NCBI GenBank assembly: GCA_015501075.1
Contig: JADNYJ010000014.1
Location: forward strand, 124,001 to 188,000
From: Gymnopilus junonius
Taxonomy: Eukaryota; Basidiomycota; Agaricomycetes; Agaricales; Galerinaceae
Direction of reading: 5' to 3'
DNA: 64,000 nt
Made by a program: the position numbers and the translations under genes. Every line of letters starts with the position of its first letter. The first letter of the stretch is position 1. Below the pieces are notes generated by a model that made no database searches, was not told the DNA's origin, and saw only the letters and a list, made by a program, of their open reading frames with translations. Shown piece by piece: positions 21,611 to 31,990 of this stretch.

Positions 21611-23696
21611 TTAGTAGGAATAATAAGTATCATGCTCGTATTTCCCTTCCAGAAGATCATCCAAGCACTCCATCTCACGCTCCGTGTTTTCTGGATTGAC
21701 TTCGTAATCCGCGCAGTCGAAGTCGATAATGAAAACTTCATTCCGTGAGTTGATAAGTAAATTATCAGAACGAATATCGTGATGTCTAATGCCAGCTTTG
21801 TGAAGGCCTTTCAATACCCGTCTAAATGCTTCTCTATAAGGTGTACATCAGTACCAAACTTAAAAGGTACAAGAAAAGAGGAATCACCTTTCCTCCGGGG
21901 ATGTTGTAACCTGTCGACCATCTCCACCACGTTCAATTTCACGTTGACGAAGGCTCTGACCAGCCTCGTTCATCAGCATACCAACAGCACCAGATTCAGG
22001 GTCTCTGAACATTCCATGTACAGTCACAATGCCTTCAAGGCCTTCTTCAAATGAGAGCTCGCCGTAGATACGATATTCATTGAACATTTTCTTCTCCTGC
22101 TCCTTGGTGAATGCAAACTTGACGACCATGTCGCGTTTCATGACTTGGCCAGATTTCAAGGTGAGAGTAACAGCAGCGGGATGGACAATACCTACCGCGC
22201 CTTGGCCGAGAGGTTTTTTAAGTACAAGCGAAATATATTCATGGACATTGAAACGGGTCTGCTTCGGGTATTCTTTAGGCATAGCGTGACCTGGGACCCA
22301 GGAAGGACCAATTCGTAGGAAAGAAGACGGTGTGGGCGAGCAGAACGCGCCATAGTCTAATGTAACAAGCATTAAATCGCGGTTGGCTATTTCGTCGTCA
22401 ATCTGTTGTAATCGTCAATATAGCGCAGAAACGATCAAAGGGGATATTCACCTCTGAACTATCAACTTCATCAACTGGGGTATCCTTCGGTCGCTTGCTC
22501 TTAGGTATTTCCATTTCGTCGACATGATCGACTGAGCGTTTACGGGCAGTCTTCGTTCTAAATTCGATAGGGCCAGACGGTCCAGTGCATCCTGAACAAT
22601 GGCAACGTGAAGTCCAATGTGCAGTTTCCGATATGAAGGATCTTTCATATTGATAGGGTCGATCAATCCAGATAGATACAGAGTCTGGGAGGCCCGATGG
22701 CGGAAACCAATGCGTTCGTAACGTCCACAATGAAAAATTATGAACGTCGAATCATAGGTTGCTGCGGTAGCCCATGCCTGGCACAGATCTTGAACATGAA
22801 ATGTGCGTCAAAGAAAAAGACTCACATGTGAATGTAATGACGAAATTCTGGCCGGTATTGTTTAGACTGGAGGATAATCTGGGCACCATGACAGTTTTAT
22901 TAGCCTTCACTGTCGCAGTGGCACTTGTTCCAACACGAGCCTTCGAACGTTTCAGATCCCTGGCGGCACGAGCCCTTTTCAGCATCTGGAGAATGAATTG
23001 GAGGAGGTACTGTTTTATATCCTGAGTGCGACATGCTCCCAATTGAAAGACGCGTCTTCGTAATGTTGGAGCATCCCTATGGCTGTGTCTGTCATTGCAA
23101 ACATTGCCAAGTCGCAAGCGAGAATATTTGCGCGAAAGTCTTGAACTTTTTCTCCAATCTTCCGTCAAGACCATCCATGAGCTCAGGTGTTCCTTGAGCT
23201 TCCTAGTCACTGTAAGCCATGCTTCGGTTGTGAAGGGCAATCCACTGCCTTCTAGATCCTCCACGAAATCGAAAGGTGTGCTCCAGGTTTGCGTTCGGAT
23301 GAAGAGCGAGCTTATACGCATATGCTGCGCATAGTTGGCTGCAAATGTGCGATAATATACGGCTATCGTATGAACACCACGGAATTTCGAGTTGGGGAGT
23401 TAACCAGAACGGATAGGGGTTTTATGGAACTTATGGCCACCATCTAGAAATTCGTCAATCGCTCGATTACAAGTCTTCGAAAGAGAAGGGACGAGAGAGG
23501 GCTGATATATAATACGTTTCAGGGTAAGGTGAGACGCGATATGGCGGTCGTAGAATGAGATAGGGGTCGCCGCGGGTATAAGATATTTGAGATAGTTCTC
23601 GTCCTGGAAAATATTAGGACTATAATTAGCCTCGAAAGTCCTCTCAAAGAACGAGGCGAACGGGTCGTCTTCAGGCAGCATCCGGTGAGGAGTCAT
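21611..23696 (-). pseudogene. Kinase-like family X, copy X5 (right palindrome arm)
   Basis: The kinase half is intact: HEYISLVLKKPLGQGAVG, KRDMVVKFAF, FNEYRIYG, GMLMNEAGQSLRQRE, then the last exon GLHKAGIRHHDIRSDNLL, IIDFDCADYE and YYSY. The N-terminal half, from MTPHRMLPEDDPF and FYDRHIASHLTLKRIIYQ onward, is broken after about residue 100 by many single-base losses, mostly in short homopolymers. The central YERIGFRHR domain also carries a one-base loss near 22558. This is the reverse of X4, which is intact in the N-terminal half and broken in the kinase exon. The two copies are nearly identical where both are clean, so either may in reality be a full gene. Confidence 0.8.
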
Positions 23697-23969
23697 TGAA
23701 GGCAAATACGAGACGACGACAAGGCATGCATAGCAAGGTCATGTTGCATTGAACATTCCTTTCAAGTTTCGCATGTACAGCCTTCCCACGGTAGTCCCTT
23801 CGACGTTCTTCGAGTCGCAAGTTGGTCGCAAAATCATAAAAACATGTGTATCATTAGTGTATCATTATGTAGAATATCATATACATTGGCATGTAGTAGG
23901 TAGTGTATGTGACCGGAGAGATGGTGGAGAAAATAATACTCAGTGAAGGAACTTCACGGAAAAAGCTTA

Positions 23970-26292
23970 TTAACCCATCATGGTAACAATGTGCCTGACA
24001 GAATTTCTGACAAGTTCCCTCTGCCGGATTCTGCTCCCTTCTTCGTTGTCGATCCAGCCTTCTGCTGGAGGAGATTCGCTTGCGGATAAAAGACCCAAGC
24101 ACAGATCCATACCAATTATATCCGTTGCTCTCAAAGACGCTGCAACATCTTCATCTAACTTCCTACAACTCTTCAAACTGATCAATGACACTTTCCGTCG
24201 GTTGACATCCATAAGAACATGTTCCTCTCTGATGTTGGTGTGCGTGAAGTTAGCCTGGTGCACCTCTGTCACTGCTCCTGTGTATAGATCACTATAACAT
24301 CCACTACGTCAGTTGAGCTCCAATGAGTCGCCAATTCACATACCGATACTTATTCGTGTGTAACAAACGAATCGTTCCGAACGATTTGAAACTGGAACCC
24401 CACCGTCTTCGAGTAATAGAAAGTATCGTTCATCATACCTGTTACTGACAAGAAAATATACCATAGCATTCCACAATGCGTAACACCGCTTCTTGAGCGT
24501 CCATACCACTCGTATTCCGTCTTCAAGTCAGCCACTTCACAGCACCCCGAGCCATTTTCAAAACCAAAGGCTTTTCGAAATAGTCCGTCTTGTTGTCGCG
24601 CTATCCCGACTCCAAGTAGACTTTAAGGTTCACCTGTTTGCAAAGAAGCGGTCGAGATCAAGGAAAACGATTTATTGTTCATGTTCGACTCTGATCGCTG
24701 TCGTATTTCCAGATCCGTCACGAAAAATGTCCAAGTATTTCGATATACTGCACGGTAGCTAGGACGCGCCCATGCAGACGGAGGTCAATTGTGGGACCAG
24801 CAAAATCTAAGAATACTGGAAATGCAAGACCATGATATCAAGTTAGATGGTAGTTGCTTAAGATAAAGCGACATCGTACCGATTCGGGAGGCAATACTTG
24901 GACGCAACACGATGCGTATCGAACAAACCGGATGAAGATGCATTGGGTAAGGCAGGTCTATCGTCAATCCTCAGTTGAAGCAAGCCTGAGCATAGAGCGA
25001 AGACACTTTGAATCAGCTGCTGCGCACGATCCACGGCATCTTGATAGGCAACAAGGAAAAGCCTATGCAAACCTTAACGTAAGAAGGTCCTGTCTTGTCG
25101 CTTGGCTGATCGGGGGCGAAATAAGAACCGTTGCGTTTCTCGGTGTCGTATGGCGAAACATTCCTCGTTGCCGGTACTGATCACTATGAAAGAGGCTCTG
25201 GACAACAGCCGAAGTCCAAGCCTGGCACCGAGTAAGCAGAAATACATAAGCGGAGAGAAACTAACATACTGTTGTAGATAGATTGCCCTTTTTTTCTGCA
25301 GCAGATTTGCGTTCTCCGACGCGTTTGGTAGGCCTTTCTTCTTCCGTCCAGAACGTTTTCGTCCGTAGATCTTTGATAATATCTACAGTAGCCGATGCAT
25401 CTGGGCCTGTTGGTCGGCCAGTTATGGTGAGCCTTCCTTCTGTGCGGTGTATGTGATTTGGACACTTGGAAGTAGCACCGTGTCGTGCAGACCTCTCTTG
25501 GCAAGCCGTCCAATGGAAGTCCCCTCCTTGAGTTTGGAGGGCAAAGAAGATTTGAGACCCAAAGCCCAGGTTCTTGTATTCCCAGTTTATGGGAATTTGC
25601 AAGTCGTATTTGTGAACGAGGTCAAAGTTTGGCCCGTGTTCTGCAGGTAGGAGAAAATCTACGCCCCGACGGGCAAAGAAATAAGCGTCTGCTGCTGCAT
25701 CATCAGACGCCGTGAGATCAGTCTGCGCTGAAAATCCAAACGCGGCATTGCAGTTGGTTCTGAAAAGGAGGGCAGATGCTATCAATGAGATGTACTTATT
25801 TATGTCTTCGCAATACGACACGAGAGAATTTTCGTTCTTGATATGTTCTCGGGAAGGTGGCACGAAGTCAGGAAAAGATGATAAGATAGCCTTTGCCTCC
25901 CCATTCTCCAAAAGTTGTTTAATATAGTGGTCACAAATTTTGGACAGCACTTCGAAGAATCTTTTGTCAATGAAAGCCACCTTCTTGAGGCGCAGTGCGT
26001 CTGCAAGGTGCCTGTCATAGAACTGTGGCGCGCGTGTAGCTGTGGATTTTGTATGGAGAGGATTTTCCTCCAGGTAGGGAAGCCGCATTCGAAGGAACTC
26101 TGTGAGGGTAATCGGAGCCGACTGAGTGGCTGTATTTACTGTGTTTTCTCGTTCGGGTCGGTCAAACACAGACTCTTCAGGATCCCCGACATGTGGCGAA
26201 ACCGTAACGCCCACCTCTGTTCTGAGGGTACCGGCTCCGCCAGTTGACCGAACATGTTCTTCAGGGGACCTAGTGCGTTTCCGGGATTTCAT
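23970..26292 (-). pseudogene. Pseudokinase-like family Y, copy Y3
   Basis: Exon 1 (26292 to about 25262) is a clean 343-codon run from MKSRKRTRSPEEH: RLPYLEENPLHTKS, FYDRHLADALRLKKVAF, LSKICDHYIKQLL, LVHKYDLQIPINWEYKNLGF, FHWTACQERS, GRPTGPDASATVDIIK, SAAEKKGN. The next 0.95 kb encodes the central domain and kinase-like N-lobe (RIDDRPALPNASSSGLFDTH) but is riddled with one-base losses compared with Y1. The last exon (23970-24272) is open: VHQANFTHTNIREEHVLMDV, LISLKSC, SVRHIVTMMG. HTN and SLK replace HxD and DFG, as in Y1. It lies just upstream of X5 on the same strand (about 270 bp apart), suggesting a two-gene module. Confidence 0.75.
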
Positions 26293-27139
26293 AGGTGGAA
26301 AGATGGAAAGACGCAAGTTCTTAGTAGCACGCCCAAATATAAGGATTTCTAACCTCCAGACAATGTTCTACGGGCCAAGACGAGGAACAATAATACTAGA
26401 GAAAAGGGTGTGCAAATCTTTTTATGGTCCTATATCCTTTGGCGATGGCCCTCATTACAGTGGCGAGCATCTTTCTGTGGCAACTTTGATTATATTGTGC
26501 ACCCGAGGAATTTTACACTCTTACCTCACATGTTTTGCCCTCAACGTATCCTATCATAGTCGCTAATAAAATGTTCGTCTGCCTCTTGTCCTCTCCGAGG
26601 CCATACCTGCCAAACTATTGCTGTTGGTGTTGCTTTGCGAGCTATTTGATGAGAAGTACAATTGAACGAAAGCGAGGGGACAATTGGCCCGGTTGCCAAA
26701 TGCAGCTTGGCCCCACCGCCTTTAGTTATGTAATCGGCGCATCTCTTGCTTGAAAGGGGCTTGAGGTCCAGGCTTTTTGCCTAGCAGTAGGCTCACTACC
26801 TGCTACGCTCAGACCAAAAGAATTTTCGCCACCAGCATCGTGCATTCGATGTTATTGAAATATTTCCCCATAGCCAGGCTAGTCTCCTCCCTTCTGCCTT
26901 TCTTATGAAGTGATATAGCGTCCCATTGGCTTGTTTGATATGGAAAGAGAACAACCGATGAGTTTCAATAGGCACCAAAAATATCCAAGGCTATAGTGAT
27001 CATGAGCATTACGATCAATATAATGTGGACCGAAAAGAGGAATACCCAGCATAGAATACATACCTTGCACTTAATCGAAGTCGTTCCCAAGCCACAATCT
27101 AACATTACAATTCCTCTTCCATCCCCTGCCCATTGGTCA
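26293..27139. other. Y3 upstream region, then unassigned sequence
   Basis: The first ~320 bp are homologous to the regions upstream of Y1 and Y2 (shared TACGGGCCAA, GGCCCTCAT and CTTACCTCACAT blocks). From about 26.62 to 27.13 kb I see no homology and no gene. Confidence 0.5.
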
Positions 27140-27620
27140 CGGTCAAGATTAGCAATGAAAACTTGTGCTGCGAGTTGACCAGGAGATTTTATGCGTGAAG
27201 GTCATTGTGTACCCCCGCCTTATTAAGGCCTTTCAATGCGTTCATAAAATCATTCCTAAAATCGTTCCTTAATAATGATCTAAAGAAGGAGGAGTAAACA
27301 CACCTTTCCAGTAGCATAATGAGTGCATAAGTTTCTTATGTGTGCCGATAACAATGTCGCCCAACATCATTAGCGTCCATGAAGTGAATGTCAGCGCAAT
27401 CTGAGGGGATTACATCGTAATCTATGCTGTAAAACTGGTGACCAGCCTTCACAAAAATCCTGCAGCGCCATAGTATCGCATGCCTTCGAAAGAGTCACTG
27501 ATAGCAAATAAGTACACGATTTTTTCCAGGAAAAAGTGAGTCACGATGTATCGTATATAGAAGGAGAGGGTTGGAAAGCTTCATGTCAAGAATCTCTTTC
27601 CTTTGGGATATTTTACAGCT
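27140..27620 (-). pseudogene. Remnant of a family X kinase-like gene
   Basis: On the minus strand, a stretch near 27.25 kb reads NALKGLNKAGVHNDLHA, a stop, then NLLVNSQHKF, matching the family's GLHKAGIRHHDIRSDNLLINSRNEVF. Further right, near 27.38-27.55 kb, VTLSKACDTMALQDF and, one frame over, KAGHQFYSIDYDVI match the N-terminal domain (LSKTCNRAIDEF...GGHKF). The catalytic lysine region and central domain between them are deleted. Stops and frame changes make it non-functional. Confidence 0.65.
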
Positions 27621-28314
27621 GTAATTCAGCCTCCAAAATCCCCTTGAGCAGGGACGAAAATGGGACAACTGCAGGTAACATAATGGTCAGTTTCTTTGAA
27701 ATAGAAAGCTAGAACCTGGGATCTGACCTCAGAGACATTAATTCAAAAAGATAAAGAAATGTAAATGCGAAGGAATACAGAAGAGTAAGAGGCATAGTAA
27801 AAATGGTGGAGAGGAGAGGACACTAGTTATTAAGTAAGCAACCTACGAAATTGCTACGAAATGGATTTTCCCGGGCATCAATATCGCATAGAGGGCAAAT
27901 AGAGGGACTTGCATACTCCTACTTATTCATATGTGGATTTGACATTAGGGGGAAGAAGATTGTCATCGCGCAACTCGAGGATTTTAGGGGTATAAATAGT
28001 CGACGCAAACAGTGTGAACGAAAAAAAAATACAGTTTGGGTCTCTAATACATACAAAGTAGAGTTCGTCCTTTTCTGCACCTTTCCACAAGTCATGGTAA
28101 CTATATCACTAAGTGCTGCTGTGCAAGATGCTCAACACAGAGGGTCAGAGAATGTCAACAATACGGGTATCAATTGTAATACACAGCTCAAGGGAGCCAA
28201 TTCGCTGGACCACAGAAGTAGCGGCACCCAATACATTCAGGTTTTGGTAAAAAAGCTGAGCATATTGTCTTCTGAAGAAAGCAAGAATCCTGGATGTTCG
28301 ATGCAAAGGATCCG
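27621..28314. other. Gap between accessory block and amidase
   Basis: A 162-codon open stretch on the plus strand (27.85-28.34) shows no domain, no codon or motif logic and overlaps the amidase end, so I do not call it. A short segment near 27.88-27.95 weakly resembles the family Y upstream block. Otherwise nothing is recognised. Confidence 0.4.
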
Positions 28315-30426
28315 TCATCGGCCCCTCCAGTCATAGGCTTTCTCCCAAGCACTGGCAAGTTGCAGCAACACCGTCTCGTCCCACCATTTCCCTACCAGTT
28401 GCATTGCCACAGGCAGTTTCAGCTCTGCATCTGTCTCGGTCACCCAATCCTCTGGTGCAGGTGCTAAAGTTCCGATCAGAAGCGAGAGTGCAGGGTGGCC
28501 AGTGGAGTTGAATGGGCTGCAATTTAATCCTTGACCAACAGACTTCTGAATTTCTGAATAATTGTAGCGTCCGCTGCGGGTGCGTATTGGCAACCTAAAG
28601 AGAAAGAGTTGAATCAAGGATCGCAAGGCACATGTCACGAAAGACGAACAAAAGCAACAGTAGGAAGTACGAGACAGTCATAGTTTTCAAGGGCGGCATC
28701 ATAGCATGGCGGATCTCCATCGCTTTATTCATTGCCTAGAAGAACGCCGAATGAGTAACTACAATCTTCAAGATGCAGATGGCAAAGCATGGCTTACTTT
28801 TCCGTAGCCTCGTGATAACCTTTCCCAACCATAAAGGGCATTCAACTGACTGTTGATTGTAAAAGGACTTAACTTTTCCCATCGTTCTTGAGTAAGTGGG
28901 AACGTTCTAAATTTGGTATTACCTCAGACAGTTCATTTAGATTCAAAGGACGGGTAACGCACAAGTCATGCAGGTCATTGTTGTAATATTGCCTATGCCC
29001 TGCATCTTGACCGAGCCTTGTTCTCCCCCGGTGTAATGGTTGGCCACCTGGAAAGATGTGCAAAATGTAAGGATGGTGGATGTTAAAGATCAGAAGATAT
29101 AACATACCATCCAGATAGTTGGCGCGATGATGTGCAGGGGAACACTGACGTCTTCAACAACAGCGCCAAGAGCCCCAAAAGCGCTGCTGCTTCCTTGACC
29201 TTCTCAGCCATACGAGGATCCAATGCCGGCATGGAGAAAGCCTCCTTTAGGATTCCAACTTTCTTCCCTTTCAATGGTTTCTCTGGATCGGTACCCTGGA
29301 GTACCAACAATTCCGAATATTTTGGGACTTGATCACGTAACGGGCAATGCGGACCAGCGCGGTCGTCGAGCCCATCGGCGCCTGAAATGGCCTGCAGTAG
29401 TAAAGCTGTGTCATAGACACTCTTGCACATCGGTCCAGCGTAATCGTGTTGCCATTCATTTGAAGAAATTCCCGTGTAAGGAACTAGACCAAACCTTAGG
29501 ACAAACACTAATATGAAATTTGTAGAGAAGATGGAGGTGGACAGTGCTTACATTGGTTTGATCCCAACTAATCCACAGAAAGCGCAAGGCATGCGGATAG
29601 ACCCGCCTTGGTCCGCTCCAATGGCCATATCACACGAGCCGTCGGCAACAAGGACAGCACAGCCAGAGCTGCTGCCACCACTTGTACGTCCTGGAGCATA
29701 CGGATTGTCGACTGGACCCGTATTTGATGTGAAAGACGAGCCAGATTGACACATGGATTCAGTGGACGCCTTTCCTACTATCTGTTTTGAGTTCAAGTCA
29801 GAAACATAACAAGAACCCAGAATATTTCCAAAGGCTTACAATTCCGCCAGCTTCAAGGATACGCTTTACGACTGTTGCATCGATATTGGGCACCCACGGA
29901 GGGGAGATGGCATCTCTGGAATTTTAGATGAGTAGCCAAGCCACTCGTAGACATTGTATAAGTAAAGATACTTACGTTCCAAGTCCACAAGGCACACCAG
30001 CAATGCATACGTTATCTTTCAAGACAACAGTCTTGCCGACAAGTAAGCCAGTCTGTAGAGTCCTCTCTTTGTCCTTGAGAGTAAACTTGCATGCCCACCC
30101 GTTGAAAGGGTTCTCCTAGCTTACCGTTAGCAATTGGCAAGAGTCAAAAAAGCAAAAAATAAACCTACTTGACTCTTTTTCTCAGGAAAAGTTATATTCT
30201 TCCTTGGAAAGCATTCGAAATCAGGTCGCAATGCAGAAGGAACATAATCCTCCATCTCCAAAATTGACTGAACAGAGTCGTGAAAAGCGGCAAGGACAGA
30301 AGCTAGGTCTCTAACATCCTGGTCATTTTTCAACTCCATCCCAGTCGTTATCTTCTTTGCGTAAAGGCGAACAGTGTCCTCCGTAACGGGGTTTCCTTCC
30401 CTTATGGCGAGCGACACAACAGACAT
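28315..30426 (-). CDS. Amidase (amidase-signature family)
   Basis: This is predicted to hydrolyse carboxylic amides to the acid and ammonia. It is a multi-exon gene starting [11 protein letters not shown]. The amidase signature is clear: [20 protein letters not shown] followed by [20 protein letters not shown]. The Ser-cisSer-Lys triad fits the Lys in KTVVLKDNV, the Ser in GGSSSG and the Ser in QGGSIR. Surrounding text ([51 protein letters not shown]) resembles the nitrile-hydratase-linked subgroup of bacterial amidases. Introns include GTAGGT...AGCTAG (near 30115-30162), GTAAGT...TTCCAG and GTAAGC...AAACAG. The 3' exons are uncertain: near 28.70 kb one base seems missing before [20 protein letters not shown] box lies about 92 bp upstream. 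Confidence 0.85.
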
Positions 30427-30517
30427 AGCGGACTGGGTGTGTTGGATAGTCAGATAAGGAGGGAAAGAAAGCTAAGCTTCTTCGGGTGTTATTCAGCTTC
30501 GTTGCCCATGGGTAACG

Positions 30518-30525
30518 TATATATA
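30518..30525 (-). promoter_or_regulatory. TATA box of the amidase gene
   Basis: TATATATA lies about 92 bp upstream of the amidase ATG on the minus strand. It falls just beside the F-box scrap, so the amidase core promoter abuts a decayed neighbouring gene. Confidence 0.4.
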
Positions 30526-30544
30526 GTGCATGTGGGTAAAGAAA

Positions 30545-30715
30545 TCTGAGTTCGGAGGATGATTGAGCGGCACATCTGGGAAAGTGAGAAAGAGTGATTT
30601 GGTGACTTCGAAAAGCCTTTGTATCAAAGCGAATATCCTCAGTCGGGACTGAAATCCAAGGAATGATCAATGATCTCCAGATAGAGCTCGTCAGAGGAGC
30701 AGGCCCAAAGCCCAT
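30545..30715 (-). pseudogene. F-box gene scrap
   Basis: Across two frames this matches the start of the F-box-like paralogs at 31-33 kb: DELYLEII in one frame (family HEIYLEVV), and VPTEDIRFDTKAFRSHQITL in the other (family VPTQDDFLNTQAFRTRQVTL). Only the F-box and the next ~30 residues remain. Confidence 0.5.
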
Positions 30716-30855
30716 ACTTGATAGTGTTGAATGTTGAACGTATACTTATCTATAGAGGGCCGAGCAGCGAGCAGTAACGATGTCGCTCATACTCCGTCAC
30801 TATATGAACGTGACCGGTATTTATGCCTATTTACTATTAGGACAAATTAGGCAGC

Positions 30856-31630
30856 TCACTTTCTACTTTGGGTCAGATATGACCCTAACTCTTCAGGCGC
30901 TTGTGCATGACAATCAACCAGGAATTGAACTGTTTCTTCTGTAATGCACATGTTACAGGTTTGTGGATACCGGTAGCATTGAAAGGCGGCATAAAACACT
31001 CCCCTAAAATGACGAAGAGAATGAGGACACATGGAAGTCAACTGAACTGTATGGAGGTTGGGCAATGGTTTAATACATCGAGCAAGTTCTGCAAGAACAT
31101 TTTCTGTGGAATAATCAACGATGACAACATTTAGAATGCTGAATAAATCAACAGTCAGCATCGTTATTTGGAATGAGATATAAGAAACCGACTTGACATA
31201 TTGCGCTAGACTGGGATCTCGGATGGTGAGGACCTCAAGCTGTTTCACAAGTTCTTCTGCGTATTGTTTAAGAATAAATCTGGCACGATGTTTCGGTTGG
31301 CGGTAACGGTCGAACGTTTGGGGTAGACCTCGACAAGTCATTATTCCTTCGTAAATCTCGCTACGCTGATATAGGTACCTCAAAAACACGGAACGCAAAG
31401 AACGGCATGTCTGGGAAAGCGAGAATAGAGTTGCGAGCCGCCTTCGGGAACTTTTGTATCAGTGCCAACATCTCCAAATTGAATGGAGCAGAGGGAAAAT
31501 TGGAGATTATCTTTAGGTAAAGCTCATGGGGAAGAGCAGGGAAGCCTGTTGTGTTGACTGTTTGGCCGCTCGCAAGCAAATCTTCCCTGGAAAGGTGCTC
31601 TATTCGATTAGAACGCGTCCGTGGGGCCAT
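30856..31630 (-). pseudogene. F-box-like protein FB1 (frameshifted, C-terminally short)
   Basis: Start MAPRTRSNRIEHLSREDLL, then the F-box FPALPHELYLKIISNFPS. F-box proteins normally bring substrates to SCF ubiquitin ligases through Skp1. Near 31.46 kb the frame changes and continues with SLSQTCRSLRSVFLRYLYQR, KQYAEELVKQLEVLTIRDPSLAQYV, an intron (GTCGGT...TATTCAG) and LAELARCIKPLPNLHTVQL. It stops at 30856, well before the C-terminal part seen in FB2 and FB3. It is closely related to FB2, the next gene, so a local tandem duplication is likely. The single frame change could be a consensus error, but the missing C-terminus suggests a pseudogene. Confidence 0.65.
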
Positions 31631-31990
31631 AATGACGTGATGGGACACGATCTTGATGCTATATGGAGGATAGATACTGCGCTAACTGATTTGCAACTGC
31701 AAAAAACTGTAGACGAGAGAATGAGATTGAAGTAAAACTGGTTTAAATAAAACATGAGACTTCGATCCAAAGATTTGTGCATATTTACAGTTTAAGTTAG
31801 GTAGCTTACTTTCTTATTTTGGGAGGAACGTTGCCCATTTCGCCTGACAAAGGACAATCACCTAACCTTCAATCGTCAAGCCAATGAGAAATCATTCAGG
31901 TGAAAAAAGAAGTTTCCCAAACAACAAAAAATTGCATCAGTAATCTTTCACGCGAGTAGATATAACACAATAAGACGTAGATTTATCAAT

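Larger units (their letters stand above)
21534..26610 (-). repeat. Right arm of the large inverted repeat (X5 + Y3)
   Basis: This is the mirror of 17160-21297. The inner ~1.42 kb (21534-22953) is nearly identical to the left arm. The outer part keeps gene order and upstream homology out to about 26.61 kb. Between about 22.77 and 25.26 kb this arm shows an unusual density of single-base losses relative to its paralogs, while the sequence on both sides reads cleanly. Confidence 0.85.

Noticed and set aside
11484..26292. Calling the X/Y modules a toxin-antidote or spore-killer system
   Set aside because: Duplication, decay and pairing are compatible with genetic conflict, but nothing in the sequence shows toxicity or immunity; kept as an open possibility only.
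21534..26610. Treating X4 and X5 as independent, ancient duplicates
   Set aside because: The inner 1.4 kb is almost identical, so either recent conversion or recent duplication (or assembly duplication) is needed.
27851..28336. 162-codon plus-strand open frame
   Set aside because: No motif or exon logic; it overlaps the end of the amidase on the opposite strand and contains low-information sequence.
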